Below, in pieces: positions 1 to 8,573 of a stretch of 52,149 nucleotides of DNA (its first letter is position 1; the number at the start of each line of letters is the position of its first letter). The notes under the pieces were generated by a model. That model was not told the origin of the DNA. It ran no database searches and saw nothing but the letters and a program-made list of their open reading frames with translations. The position numbers and the translations under genes are program-made. The DNA comes from Kiritimatiellia bacterium (lineage in GTDB: Bacteria; Verrucomicrobiota; Kiritimatiellia; UBA8416; JADHWI01): assembly GCA_030744755.1 (NCBI GenBank), contig JASLPY010000034.1, positions 1 through 52,149 on the forward strand. The letters run 5' to 3'.

Positions 1-74
1 GACGGAAAAGGCGGAAGAAAGAAAATCCGTTCAAGGGGCGTTTTTGTGTTTGCTATCGACCGGGCTTAATGGTT

Positions 75-106
75 GTTGGGCGTTGGGCGTTGGATGTTGG
101 GCGTTG
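75..106. repeat. heptamer tandem repeat (GTTGGGC)
   Basis: Four consecutive 7-base units (GTTGGGC, GTTGGGC, GTTGGAT, GTTGGGC) followed by GTTG, counted directly. It lies just downstream of the stop of the minus-strand sulfatase gene. Rotated, the unit reads GCGTTGG, one base from the GCGTTAG-type heptamers near 29368-29510, so both may belong to one repeat family. The rest of bases 1-140 shows no gene. Confidence 0.7.
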
Positions 107-140
107 TCCCCACATCCCCTCTTAGCTTTCGGCATCCCAA

Positions 141-1532
141 TCAGAACTCCGCCCCCTTGGCTTCCACAATTCTCTCGTCCAGCAGCTTCTTCAGCTTCGC
201 AACGACTTTGCTGTTCTCGGGATTCCCGGCTACGTTGTGGTTTTCGCCGGGATCTTTCTTGTGATCGTAAAGCATCTGTCCACCGCCGGCATAGCTCGTG
301 TAGACGTACCGGTCAGTCACTACGGCGTCCCCTTTGACAAACCGGCTATAGACTACATCATGAAACACCTTATCGGGATCGTCCAGCAACGCCGTGAAGT
401 CGTGCCCTTGAACCGATGCCGGCACGGATAGATCTGCCAGCCTGCACAGAGTTGGGAAGATATCGATCGTTTCAACCAGTGCCCCGCTTTTGCCGCCGGA
501 AGTCTTTCCCGGAACCTTCACGATTAAAGGGACCCGGAGAGCGTTATGCATGGTGTTGTGCTTTCCCCAGAAATTGTGCTCACCCAAGTGCCAGCCGTGA
601 TCGCCCCAGATAACGACAATGGTGTTATCTGCGAGTCCGAGGCGGTCCAATTCACCGAGAACGTTGCCCACGAGCTGATCAACGTAGCTGACGCAGGCGA
701 AGTAGCCATGGCGCATCATGCGGTGCCACGCCACTGAGTTGACTTCAAACTCGCCGGGATGATAACTGTTGAATTCACCGGACCCTCTCAACGCTCCAGG
801 AGCGTTTTTTGGACGGTAGCGATTATCGGCAGTCTCTACCTTCTCACGCTCGTACAAGTCCCAATACTGTTTTGGCGCATAGAACGGCATGTGTGGGCGT
901 ACAAAACCGCAGGCGAGAAAGAAAGGCTTCCCGCCTTCCTTCAGGCGCTGCAGATCCTTGATCGTCTTCTCCGCTATCTTCCCGTCGACATAAGCGCTAT
1001 CTGGCACATCCGGATGCTCATATATACGGCCGCGTTTCCTCTTTGAAACTTTCTCAGTGGTGGCTGGATCAAAGCTACTGGCGAATCCCGCAGTCTTCGG
1101 GTACCAGGCCGGTTCACTCCAGCTTCTCGCTTGGCAATCGTCCCTATGATGGAAGATCTTCCCGTTTGAAATGGTCGTGTAGCCCGAGCCCTTGAAGACC
1201 TGTGGCAGCGTCGCCGCCGTCGGTGCGTCCTTGTCTGCCCTTGTAAGATAGTTCACAAATCGCTTCGCGGTCGGCAGTATTCCGGTCATCAGGCTGGCCC
1301 GCGAAGCACCGCATACCGGCACCTGGCAATAGGCACGACTGAATAACACGCCTTCGGAAGCAAGCTTATCGATATTCGGTGATTTAACCTGCGTATCGCC
1401 ATAGCAACCAAGCTCCGGTCTGAGATCGTCGATCGCTATGAACAGGACGTTGGGCTTGGCCTGATCTTTGGCAGCCGTAGTATACGCTGCGGCACATATC
1501 AGTAAAACAGTAACATGGTTTCGCAACTGCAT
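141..1532 (-). CDS. secreted sulfatase, iduronate-2-sulfatase-like
   Basis: A 463-residue type I sulfatase expected to hydrolyse sulfate esters, probably on carbohydrate, outside the cytoplasm. The start is the ATG at 1532, with GGGG about 8 bases upstream and a signal peptide directly after it (about residues 1-21); the open frame extends further but only into VOC-gene sequence. DD at 35-36 fits the metal-binding N-terminal motif. C74 lies in CGASR, the C-x-[PA]-S-R signature in which Cys is converted to formylglycine. The HGWHLGEHNFWGKH segment late in the protein resembles iduronate-2-sulfatase-like members of family S1. It is the last gene of a sulfatase-VOC-sulfatase operon, 14 bases after the VOC gene. 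The substrate is not known. Confidence 0.9.
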   Translation of the reverse strand: MQLRNHVTVLLICAAAYTTAAKDQAKPNVLFIAIDDLRPELGCYGDTQVKSPNIDKLASEGVLFSRAYCQVPVCGASRASLMTGILPTAKRFVNYLTRADKDAPTAATLPQVFKGSGYTTISNGKIFHHRDDCQARSWSEPAWYPKTAGFASSFDPATTEKVSKRKRGRIYEHPDVPDSAYVDGKIAEKTIKDLQRLKEGGKPFFLACGFVRPHMPFYAPKQYWDLYEREKVETADNRYRPKNAPGALRGSGEFNSYHPGEFEVNSVAWHRMMRHGYFACVSYVDQLVGNVLGELDRLGLADNTIVVIWGDHGWHLGEHNFWGKHNTMHNALRVPLIVKVPGKTSGGKSGALVETIDIFPTLCRLADLSVPASVQGHDFTALLDDPDKVFHDVVYSRFVKGDAVVTDRYVYTSYAGGGQMLYDHKKDPGENHNVAGNPENSKVVAKLKKLLDERIVEAKGAEF

Positions 1533-1546
1533 TTTGTATCCCCGTT

Positions 1547-1933
1547 TCAGAGCATAGGCTCCGCGCGTTTTACGAATTGAATCGCCAGCCCCCACGGATC
1601 GCGGAGAATGGCTATTTCGTCTCCATGATCCACCACTTCGGGCCCCGAAAACAGGGTTGCACCGGCTGCAAGCAACCGCTCCACCGTTGACGGTAAATCG
1701 TCGCAGACAAAGGCGATATGCAGCAGCAACGGATCCATGGATGAGTAATCGGGTGCGACGACCCTTGGATTGTTGTAGATCTCAAGCATGACCTGGCCTG
1801 TCTCGTCGGCAAGAAACCGAACGGGTACCGGTTCATCGGCCCCACGTTTGACCGTAAAACCCAGGTTCCGGCAGTACCAGTCGCCGGTCTCGTCGGGCTT
1901 CTCAACCTGGTAGGCAAAATGCTCAATCTTCAT
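1547..1933 (-). CDS. VOC superfamily (glyoxalase/dioxygenase-like) protein
   Basis: A 128-residue protein with the paired beta-alpha-beta-beta-beta pattern of the vicinal oxygen chelate superfamily. The start is the ATG at 1933, preceded by AAGGAA; the longer frame reads into the upstream sulfatase. Candidate metal ligands are H5, E51 and H72. The fourth position, in the RDPWGLAIQF segment, is Q119 where many members have Glu. There is no export signal, so it should be cytoplasmic, unlike the two sulfatases flanking it. It lies 25 bases after one and 14 before the other, so the three are surely co-transcribed. The reaction cannot be told; lyase, dioxygenase, isomerase and resistance roles are all known in the superfamily. 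Confidence 0.85.
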   Translation of the reverse strand: MKIEHFAYQVEKPDETGDWYCRNLGFTVKRGADEPVPVRFLADETGQVMLEIYNNPRVVAPDYSSMDPLLLHIAFVCDDLPSTVERLLAAGATLFSGPEVVDHGDEIAILRDPWGLAIQFVKRAEPML

Positions 1934-1958
1934 TCTTGTGTTCCTTGCATCGCGCTTC

Positions 1959-3386
1959 TTACATCTTCTCAAGCAACCGGGGTTGAGCTTTTTCAACCCA
2001 GCCGGCCGGGCGCTGATTTGCACCTGCCTTGTCGAGATCCCCAATATCCTGTCTCATCTTGTCCGCGAGTTTCATGAGTCTGTCTACGACCTCGGGGTGT
2101 TGCCTGGACAAGTCCTTGTCTTCCGCGATGTTCTCCTCGAGGTCAAATAGCTGGACCGGAGTCTTGCCTTCAGGCTTTCCCCAGTTTCTCTTCTTCGAGT
2201 CCATTGGCAAATGCAGTTTCCATTTTCCTGATCGAACGCATTGCAGTTGGTCCATCTGGTAGTAGTAAAACGCTTCGTGTGGCGACTTCGCTCCCGGTGC
2301 AGCCGACATGAGTGGCCAGATGTTCTTACCGTCAATTATGCGGTCCCCGGGAATCCTGGCGCCCGAAAGCGCGGCGATAGTCGGGAGAAAGTCAATTGTC
2401 CCACTGACATCGGCGCATACCTTGTTTGCGGGTATCCTGCCGGGATAGCGCATTATGCAGGGCACGCGCATTCCTCCCTCGTCCGTACGTCCCTTGTTTC
2501 CCCGGAGAGGAACATTGCTGCCACCGTGGCGTCCCGTTGATCCATTGTCAGATGTAAAGACCACTAAAGTGTTGTCATCTATTCCAAGCTCTTTGAGCGT
2601 CTTTATGATCTCACCCGTTGACCAGTCGATTTCCTCCGTGGCGTCACCGTAGATACCGTTCGCGGACTTGCCCTTGAAATCCTTGCTCGCATGAAGCGGG
2701 AGATGAACCATCGCATGCGGAAGATACACGAAGAAAGGTTTCTCCTTGTTCTTTCTGATGAATCTGATTGCCTCCTCGGTGTAGCGCTTCGTGATCGTTG
2801 GTTGATGGACCGGGGCTTCGATGGCCTTCTCGTTCCGCACCAGCGGCAGGGGGATGGGCTTGCGGTGCATGTCATTGCTGTAAGGTATCCCGTAGTAGTA
2901 ATCGAAACCCTGGCTCGTTGGAAGAAAGTCGGGGTGATCACCGAGATGCCATTTGCCAATGCATGCAGTAGCGTATCCTTGCGACTTCAGGACTTCCGCT
3001 ATAGTGATCTCCGTCGGGTTCAAACCTTTCCGTGCCCCCGGGAAGAGAACGCACAGGTTCTTCTCATCCACGTGAAGATTCACGCGGCGTGGATAACATC
3101 CAGTCATAAGCGCCGCACGCGATGGTGTACATACAGAGCACGCGACGTAGAAATCCGTGAACCTCATTCCTTCAGCCGCCATCCGGTCTATCTGCGGCGT
3201 CCGGTTCTTTTCTGAGCCGTAGCAACCAAGATCACCGTATCCCATGTCATCGATAAAGATGATTATCACATTGGGCTTCCCGGCGGATTGAGCTTTCGCC
3301 GTGGTAAATGCAGGGATAACTATCGCCATCATACAGAGTGCAATAGCTTTGAGAAAAGCGCGTCTTATTGTAGCAGGGCTGATCAT
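1959..3386 (-). CDS. secreted sulfatase, arylsulfatase A-like
   Basis: A 475-residue type I sulfatase. The start is the ATG at 3386 with AAAGGAA upstream; the frame upstream (to 3437) has no signal-like sequence. The hydrophobic leader runs to about residue 34. DD at 46-47 precedes GYGDLGCYG, the usual metal-site segment, and C86 sits in CTPSRAALMTG, the formylglycine signature. Later segments (GKWHLGDHPDF, VFTSDNGSTGRHGG, RVPCIMRYPG) are typical of arylsulfatase A-type enzymes. It is first in the operon with the VOC gene and the 463-residue sulfatase. The target is probably a sulfated sugar, given the rhamnosidase gene upstream; this is inferred from context. Confidence 0.9.
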   Translation of the reverse strand: MISPATIRRAFLKAIALCMMAIVIPAFTTAKAQSAGKPNVIIIFIDDMGYGDLGCYGSEKNRTPQIDRMAAEGMRFTDFYVACSVCTPSRAALMTGCYPRRVNLHVDEKNLCVLFPGARKGLNPTEITIAEVLKSQGYATACIGKWHLGDHPDFLPTSQGFDYYYGIPYSNDMHRKPIPLPLVRNEKAIEAPVHQPTITKRYTEEAIRFIRKNKEKPFFVYLPHAMVHLPLHASKDFKGKSANGIYGDATEEIDWSTGEIIKTLKELGIDDNTLVVFTSDNGSTGRHGGSNVPLRGNKGRTDEGGMRVPCIMRYPGRIPANKVCADVSGTIDFLPTIAALSGARIPGDRIIDGKNIWPLMSAAPGAKSPHEAFYYYQMDQLQCVRSGKWKLHLPMDSKKRNWGKPEGKTPVQLFDLEENIAEDKDLSRQHPEVVDRLMKLADKMRQDIGDLDKAGANQRPAGWVEKAQPRLLEKM

Positions 3387-3543
3387 ATGAATTGAGTTCC
3401 TTTCGTGACGATTACGATATTCAAGGATGTCTGTCACTCGAAACAGAAATCATAGCCGTCAATGAGCACAGTGCCAACCTTCTTCGAGTTGAAGATCCGA
3501 AAAAGGATCTGGCAGGATCGTGGTATTTGACCAAACCAACTAC

Positions 3544-3616
3544 GGGCGACGAGGCCGTCGCCCCTCCCGCCGAAGGACGTGCTCTACACCCGGGAGGGTC
3601 GCCGGCCTCGGCGACC
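3544..3616. repeat. nested palindromes (REP-like or cruciform)
   Basis: Three perfect inverted repeats interlock in 73 bases. GGGCGAC/GTCGCCC lies at 3544-3550 and 3557-3563. CCCTCCCG at 3562-3569 pairs with CGGGAGGG at 3591-3598. GGTCGCCG/CGGCGACC lies at 3597-3604 and 3609-3616. It lies 3' of the rhamnosidase gene and 5' of the sulfatase operon. There is no U tract, so a terminator, an operon-boundary REP-like element or a mobile repeat are all possible. Confidence 0.6.
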
Positions 3617-3666
3617 GTGCAAAATGCAAATCCAACACTCGGTGCGATCCTTCAGGCATTTCGGTA

Positions 3667-5451
3667 CTACCCCACCCTCTTCCCGTTGATCTCCACTTGA
3701 GCGCCCTCCTTTTTCTCCGAGGGTACTTCCACCCGCGGTGTCACACCACTTGGCACCTTTACCTTGAGACGGAACGGTTCGCCTTTCTTGTTCTCAAACT
3801 CAACATGCACTGGGCCGTGAATTGTCGGCATCTTCACGCTTGCCTTCTCCAGAGCGCCCGGCTGCGGCCTTATAAGCACTTTCTTGAACCCGGGCTCCAG
3901 GGGGCGGATTCCCATCAGGTACCGTGGTATGATATTCGCCGGTGCCCCGCCCCACGCGTGGTTCCAATCGAGGTTGTTCTTGTACTTCCAATCCCAGGCT
4001 TCAAGGGTAACGGTGGATCCGACCGCGATCATATTCCACCAGCTTCGATCGTGTTTGGCCGTCATCAACCCCAACGCGTACTCTTCCTCGCCAGCTTCGT
4101 ACAAGCCCTCGAGGAGGTACTGCGCTCCGTATACACTGCAGGCCATACCGCGCGATTTGACATGCTTTACGACCGACGCCTTTCTCTCATTCGGAACCAA
4201 TCCCAGGGCCAGGGGAAACATGTTGGCGTGAAGTGCGGCATGTTTCGACCCCTCGCCGTCAAGATAGACACCTCTGTCCGGGTCCCAGAGAACCCTGTTG
4301 AATGATTCATATACCTTCTCTGCACGTGCTTTGAATATCTTCGTATCGGCGTCCTTTTTGAGCAAAGCGGCTATTTTGCCCATAACTACCAAAGCCCGGT
4401 AATGGAATGCATTCACGACAGTGTTCACCTTCACCATCTCGTACTTGTCGCGTTCGCCATACTTCTTACCCCTCGTAAAACTTGCCGGTGGCCAGTCAAC
4501 CAGGTCTCGCGGCGGTTTGCCCAGATGCAGCGCAGCGACCATTTTCTTCGTCATCAGCCCGGTCTGAGTACTTATAAGGCCATCCTCACGGGCCAGGTCG
4601 AGCAGGACTCTTAGCTTCAGATCCTCATAATACTCCCGCGAAAATCCAATATCACCGGTGTACATGTATTCGGCCCAAGCCATGAGAGGCGAATGCAGGA
4701 GCCATTCAGTCGGCCAGGTGGGATGGAGGATGAAGTGTTTCTGCGTGACATGTGCCATGCCGTACTCGTCATCAACACAATAATGGCTGAGTTGATTGAG
4801 ATATGCATCTGCTTCATAAGGAATACGCTCGCGGTCACCGTCAACGTATACCCCGCAGAAGCTGGTTGCCTTCATGCTGTATTTGCACAGCTCCCATACT
4901 TCGTTAAGCGTCTCATCCGATGATGTAAAGGCCGAAGCGTCATCATCGAACGGGTAATGGGCCATGGTCTGCCGTATACCGTCTTTAGTTATTGCAGAAG
5001 GACAATTGACGATCTCACAGTAGCGGAAAGGTATGACCTCGCCTATATGGTCTGGCATGTGTATCGCCCTGCCCCCGCTGTTCCGGCCATCGCGAGGGAT
5101 CTTGACCCTGTACCTGTGCTTTCCTTTCCCGAGTTTGATACTTGCCTTGCGATAGCGAATGGTTCCCGGCGGTTTCCTGTCTATCGTATGCTCGCCTGAA
5201 AGCTTCTCCGCAAAATGAACCTCGACAACACGATCAGCGACATCGGAAGCGATCTCCACTTCAATCGTCCCGAAAGCGTGCTTAGGAAATGCCACGAAAT
5301 AGTGGGCATCTCCCTTCTTCACAATCTCAGCCGGAGCGTACTTGCTCTCCACAAGCTTCTTGCTGCTCAAAAGTTCCGCACCCTTCGCCCATCCTCCCGC
5401 GAGAATCAGGGATGCACACAGAGAGAACAACATCGTCGCACGAACCATCAT
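3667..5451 (-). CDS. secreted alpha-L-rhamnosidase-like glycoside hydrolase (GH78)
   Basis: A 594-residue protein resembling GH78 alpha-L-rhamnosidases, which release terminal L-rhamnose. The chosen start at 5451 has GGAG 6 bases upstream and opens on a signal peptide (MMVRATMLFSLCASLILAGG, then cleavage near AKG); starts at 5481 and 5499 lack a comparable ribosome site. A short beta-sandwich region (about 25-165) precedes an (alpha/alpha)6-type domain. DGDRERIPYEAD at about 204-215 matches the acidic D-G-x-R-x-R...D region of the GH78 active site. The NHAWGGAPANIIPRYLMGI segment and the following RPQPG beta domain are typical. It is shorter than many GH78 enzymes, lacking extra N-terminal domains. 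Rhamnose specificity is inferred from the family. Confidence 0.82.
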   Translation of the reverse strand: MMVRATMLFSLCASLILAGGWAKGAELLSSKKLVESKYAPAEIVKKGDAHYFVAFPKHAFGTIEVEIASDVADRVVEVHFAEKLSGEHTIDRKPPGTIRYRKASIKLGKGKHRYRVKIPRDGRNSGGRAIHMPDHIGEVIPFRYCEIVNCPSAITKDGIRQTMAHYPFDDDASAFTSSDETLNEVWELCKYSMKATSFCGVYVDGDRERIPYEADAYLNQLSHYCVDDEYGMAHVTQKHFILHPTWPTEWLLHSPLMAWAEYMYTGDIGFSREYYEDLKLRVLLDLAREDGLISTQTGLMTKKMVAALHLGKPPRDLVDWPPASFTRGKKYGERDKYEMVKVNTVVNAFHYRALVVMGKIAALLKKDADTKIFKARAEKVYESFNRVLWDPDRGVYLDGEGSKHAALHANMFPLALGLVPNERKASVVKHVKSRGMACSVYGAQYLLEGLYEAGEEEYALGLMTAKHDRSWWNMIAVGSTVTLEAWDWKYKNNLDWNHAWGGAPANIIPRYLMGIRPLEPGFKKVLIRPQPGALEKASVKMPTIHGPVHVEFENKKGEPFRLKVKVPSGVTPRVEVPSEKKEGAQVEINGKRVG

Positions 5452-5966
5452 AACCTTCTCCACTTTTGTCAGAAACGCCATCTTTACTAATCGACACATC
5501 TCGCCTTCAAGTATCCTGAAAGTATCAGTGATTCATTAACGCTATGCGATAAAGAACAGGGAATCAAGCTGCAGGAAAGTGGTGTTACCCCAATTCTGGC
5601 GTTTGCATTGCACCCGAGATCCCTCGGCTGCGCTCGGGATGACAGTTTTCTAAGGTTTTCTGTCATGCCGAGCTTAGCGAGGCATCTCGGGTGCCGTTTG
5701 CCGCTGAGAAACTACTACACTTCAGATACCGTGTGAACCAAGCAAAGCCAAGTACTTCCGTGATATGGCGCCCGAAACCTGGGGAATGTCCTGGCAGGAA
5801 ATGGTGAGCACTTTTCGGTGGACAGGGTCAAGAGGAATCAAGGATACTACGGGCTGTAACAACCGCGTGCCGCCTACCACTGTATTTAAGCATTGTTTAT
5901 GGGGACCGGCCAACAGCTCGAAGCTGCCGCCAAGAGGAATGCAGCGGGAGAAGAAGGGGATGAATA
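5452..5966. other. divergent intergenic region
   Basis: 515 bases between the minus-strand rhamnosidase and the plus-strand ankyrin-propeller gene. It must hold promoters for both directions, but no clear -35/-10 pair could be assigned. It contains the 83-base inverted repeat at 5611-5693. The 87-codon open frame at 5765-6028 has no recognisable protein character and overlaps the downstream gene, so it is not called. Confidence 0.5.
5611..5693. repeat. long imperfect inverted repeat
   Basis: The left arm starts CACCCGAGATCCCTCGG and ends GGGATGACAG at 5645. The right arm starts CTGTCATGCCGAGC at 5660 and ends GGCATCTCGGGTG at 5693. The arms are about 34 bases with a few mismatches and one indel, around a 14-base loop. 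Repeats of the type GTCAT-N-CCGAGC...GAGG-N-ATCTCGGG occur in many bacterial genomes as dispersed palindromes. A transcript would fold into a long hairpin. No coding content. Confidence 0.75.
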
Positions 5967-7382
5967 GTGAAGAAAGCAATCACCTGGATAAGTTTGATAA
6001 CGCTGCTTGCAGGAGCAGCGCTGGCTGAAACACCCGACATCTGGACCGCCTCAGCGAAGGGGAACCTGGACGCGATCAAGAAACAGTTGGCGGCAGGTAC
6101 GGACGTTAACGCAACATTCGTCTCGCCGGGAGTGCCCGGATCAGGCGCCACACCCCTCCACCTTGCCGTTGTCTCCGGCCAGCTTGGTGCTGCCAAATTG
6201 CTGATCGAGAAGGGCGCCAGTATCGAGGCCAAGGCGGCAGACGAACACCAGGGGACACCCTTGCACTGGGCAGCATTTGTCGGCCGGTTGGACTCCGTGA
6301 AGTTTCTGCTCGAGAAAGGAGCCGCCCTGAACCCCAAGGACAAGAACGGCTACACGCCTCTGAATTCAGCCATGCATCCTTTCGAAGGAAACCCTGACAA
6401 GTCAGCGGTTATCGCATTCCTTCGCGAGAAAGGCGGCAAGTCAAAAGACGTTCCCCCGAGGGAGAAGTCAAAAGAGTATGCCTCGGACGTGGTGAAGACG
6501 AGTTTCCGGGGTTCCTACTTTGTCAACGGCGAGATTCACGTCAACACATACGGCACGCGAGAAGGAAAGGCGCTGACAACCGGACACCAGGACTTCAAGC
6601 CCTCCTGGTCAAAGACCGGCGACATGCTCGTCTTCTTCCGCAGGTTGAAACACCACCCTGTTACGGTGAACTGGATAACCCAGATCTGTGTGATAAACGT
6701 TGATGGCACTGGTTTTCATACGCTGTCAGACGGGACTCACACGGACTTCAATCAGACCTGGACGCGCGACGGATTGAACACCCCGATTTGGAACCGGAAG
6801 AACCCGGAGACGGACAGCTTCCATGTGATGCAGAGCAAGGTGGGAAACAAGCCGGGTCAGGAGGTCTCCCTCACAGACAAGAGCTATCACACCTGGGCAT
6901 ACACATGTCTGAAGGACGGCAGAATTCTAGTACAGTCCGCACACCCTGACCAGGGATGGGGCTATTTCCTGATGACACGGAACACCGGCGGTAAACCCCG
7001 GTTCGAACGCATCGACTGCGAGCTTGCGAAAACGGGCCTGCTGGATCGTGTCTCTGTTTCGCCAAACGAGACAAGGGTTTGTTTCGAGTACCAAACGGGC
7101 TTCAAGTACAAGGACACGGGGCGCACGCTTTACGTTGCGGACTTCGATGGGAAGAAGCGTAGCATTACAAATGCAAAGGCGTTTGCCAACGAGCTGGGCA
7201 AGCCGCACTGGTATGCTTACCCCCGCTGGACCAAAGACGAGACATCTATCGTGTTCCACGCCAACAAGACCGGAAAGGGAGCTCTATATCTGTACAGGTT
7301 GAAAGACGGGAACACTGCAAAAGTGTCTACGGACGCGAAAGCTGACTACAGGTACCCGCACTGTGAAGACACTCCCAAGTAG
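5967..7382 (+). CDS. secreted ankyrin-repeat plus TolB-like propeller protein
   Basis: A 471-residue protein starting with GTG at 5967, with GGGAGAAGAAGGGG upstream. Residues 1-20 form a signal peptide ending ALA. Residues about 22-150 hold three ankyrin repeats (TPLHLAVVSGQLGAAKLLIEKG and TPLHWAAFVGRLDSVKFLLEKG are canonical units). Residues about 190-470 contain repeated WS/WT-x-D/T-G blade segments such as DFKPSWSKTGDMLVFFRR and YPRWTKDETSIVFHA, as in TolB or WD40-like propellers that read periplasmic partners or bind oligosaccharides. It lies 21 bases before the Tat aldo/keto reductase gene, so they are probably co-transcribed. No catalytic residues were recognised; a binding or scaffolding role is likely. 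Confidence 0.8.
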   Translation: MKKAITWISLITLLAGAALAETPDIWTASAKGNLDAIKKQLAAGTDVNATFVSPGVPGSGATPLHLAVVSGQLGAAKLLIEKGASIEAKAADEHQGTPLHWAAFVGRLDSVKFLLEKGAALNPKDKNGYTPLNSAMHPFEGNPDKSAVIAFLREKGGKSKDVPPREKSKEYASDVVKTSFRGSYFVNGEIHVNTYGTREGKALTTGHQDFKPSWSKTGDMLVFFRRLKHHPVTVNWITQICVINVDGTGFHTLSDGTHTDFNQTWTRDGLNTPIWNRKNPETDSFHVMQSKVGNKPGQEVSLTDKSYHTWAYTCLKDGRILVQSAHPDQGWGYFLMTRNTGGKPRFERIDCELAKTGLLDRVSVSPNETRVCFEYQTGFKYKDTGRTLYVADFDGKKRSITNAKAFANELGKPHWYAYPRWTKDETSIVFHANKTGKGALYLYRLKDGNTAKVSTDAKADYRYPHCEDTPK

Positions 7383-7403
7383 AGTGAAAATGGGGGACTG
7401 CAA

Positions 7404-8417
7404 ATGAAACACAAGCTGGGACGACGCGAATTCATGAAGAGGGCCGCCGTGGCGGCCGCGATTCCGGCGGGATTGGTTGCGGCCACCCCGGTGGAAGCAA
7501 GAACGGGCGAGCCCATTCCCACCCGTGTGTTTGGTAGGACCGGCCTGAAACTGCCTATACTGGCCTACGGCGGCGGCGCGCTGCCCAAGCAGTGGGGCAG
7601 TCCGCTTTCTACCGAAGAGCGCGTAAAGCTGGTGCGGTATGTTTACGACCAGGGTATCCGGTATTTCGACACAGCGGGCAATTACCTGGAAAGCCAGACA
7701 ATCATGGGCAAAGGTTTGAAAGGCATCCGCGACAACGTCTGCCTGGTCACCAAGGTTGAGACCACCAACCCGGCCCATGTACGCGGCGCGGTTGAGAAAT
7801 CGATGCGAGAACTTCAAACTGACCACCTCGATGCGATCCTGATCCACGGCACGCCGGGCATCCAGCAGATGTCCGTAAAGCGAGCGTTTGAAATCCACGC
7901 TGAACTGCTCAAACTGCGGGATGAGAAAATGGTCGATTTTATCGGTTTGTCCGCCCACGGCTATTTTGACAAGGCCCTGGCCTTAATTGAGTCCGACGGA
8001 TTTGACTTGTGCATGTTGGCGTTCGGTTACATTCCGCGAGGACACGATCAGATGTTTTCGCCGCGCATGATTAAACTGCGCGAAGCCTGCCTGGCGAAAG
8101 CGCACGAGTTGAAGATGGGCATCGCCGCGATGAAAGTTGTTGGAGCCGGAATACTCGGCGGTTGGGCGCCGTACGTCGTGCCGGGATACGACAGTGAAAG
8201 CATCCAGCAGATGCCGGGTGCAGCCATCCGCTGGGCTCTGGACGACAAGCGTATCGATCTACTGGTGATCGGCATGCGCCTGCGCAAGGATGTTGATGAG
8301 AACATCGAAATACTGGCAGGTGACGTTACCTACACCGCGGAAGACCGGGCATTGCTGAAGGCATACTGTGCCAGGGCGTATGAAAGCGATGCCATCAAGA
8401 AGATGAAGATTGAGTAG
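7404..8417 (+). CDS. Tat-exported aldo/keto reductase
   Basis: A 337-residue AKR-fold oxidoreductase. GRREFMKRAAV at residues 6-16 followed by an Ala-rich stretch is a Tat signal, so the enzyme should be exported folded, presumably with NADP(H) or another cofactor already bound. The AKR tetrad is visible: D89 in YFDTAGNY, Y94, K117 in LVTKVE and H148 in LIHG. No C-terminal ferredoxin-like cysteines are present, unlike some relatives. The ATG at 7404 is preceded by GGGGGA. It lies 21 bases after the ankyrin-propeller gene and upstream of another Tat oxidoreductase. A role in modifying sugars or aldehydes outside the cytoplasm is inferred. Confidence 0.88.
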   Translation: MKHKLGRREFMKRAAVAAAIPAGLVAATPVEARTGEPIPTRVFGRTGLKLPILAYGGGALPKQWGSPLSTEERVKLVRYVYDQGIRYFDTAGNYLESQTIMGKGLKGIRDNVCLVTKVETTNPAHVRGAVEKSMRELQTDHLDAILIHGTPGIQQMSVKRAFEIHAELLKLRDEKMVDFIGLSAHGYFDKALALIESDGFDLCMLAFGYIPRGHDQMFSPRMIKLREACLAKAHELKMGIAAMKVVGAGILGGWAPYVVPGYDSESIQQMPGAAIRWALDDKRIDLLVIGMRLRKDVDENIEILAGDVTYTAEDRALLKAYCARAYESDAIKKMKIE

Positions 8418-8573
8418 TTAATTCTTCAAGTTTCGCCAGATTCTGAAATCTTCGAAGCGGATCCAGTGCTCGGCGCCGGGTGGCCCATTGTAGCAAGGCA
8501 GGGCCAAGGAAAGACTTGTCCATCAATGCTTCGAGCACTACTGTACACCTCAATCTATAGGAGGAGGAATAGC

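Noticed and set aside
5765..6028. 87-codon frame before the ankyrin gene
   Set aside because: No ribosome site and overlaps the supported start of the ankyrin gene in another frame.
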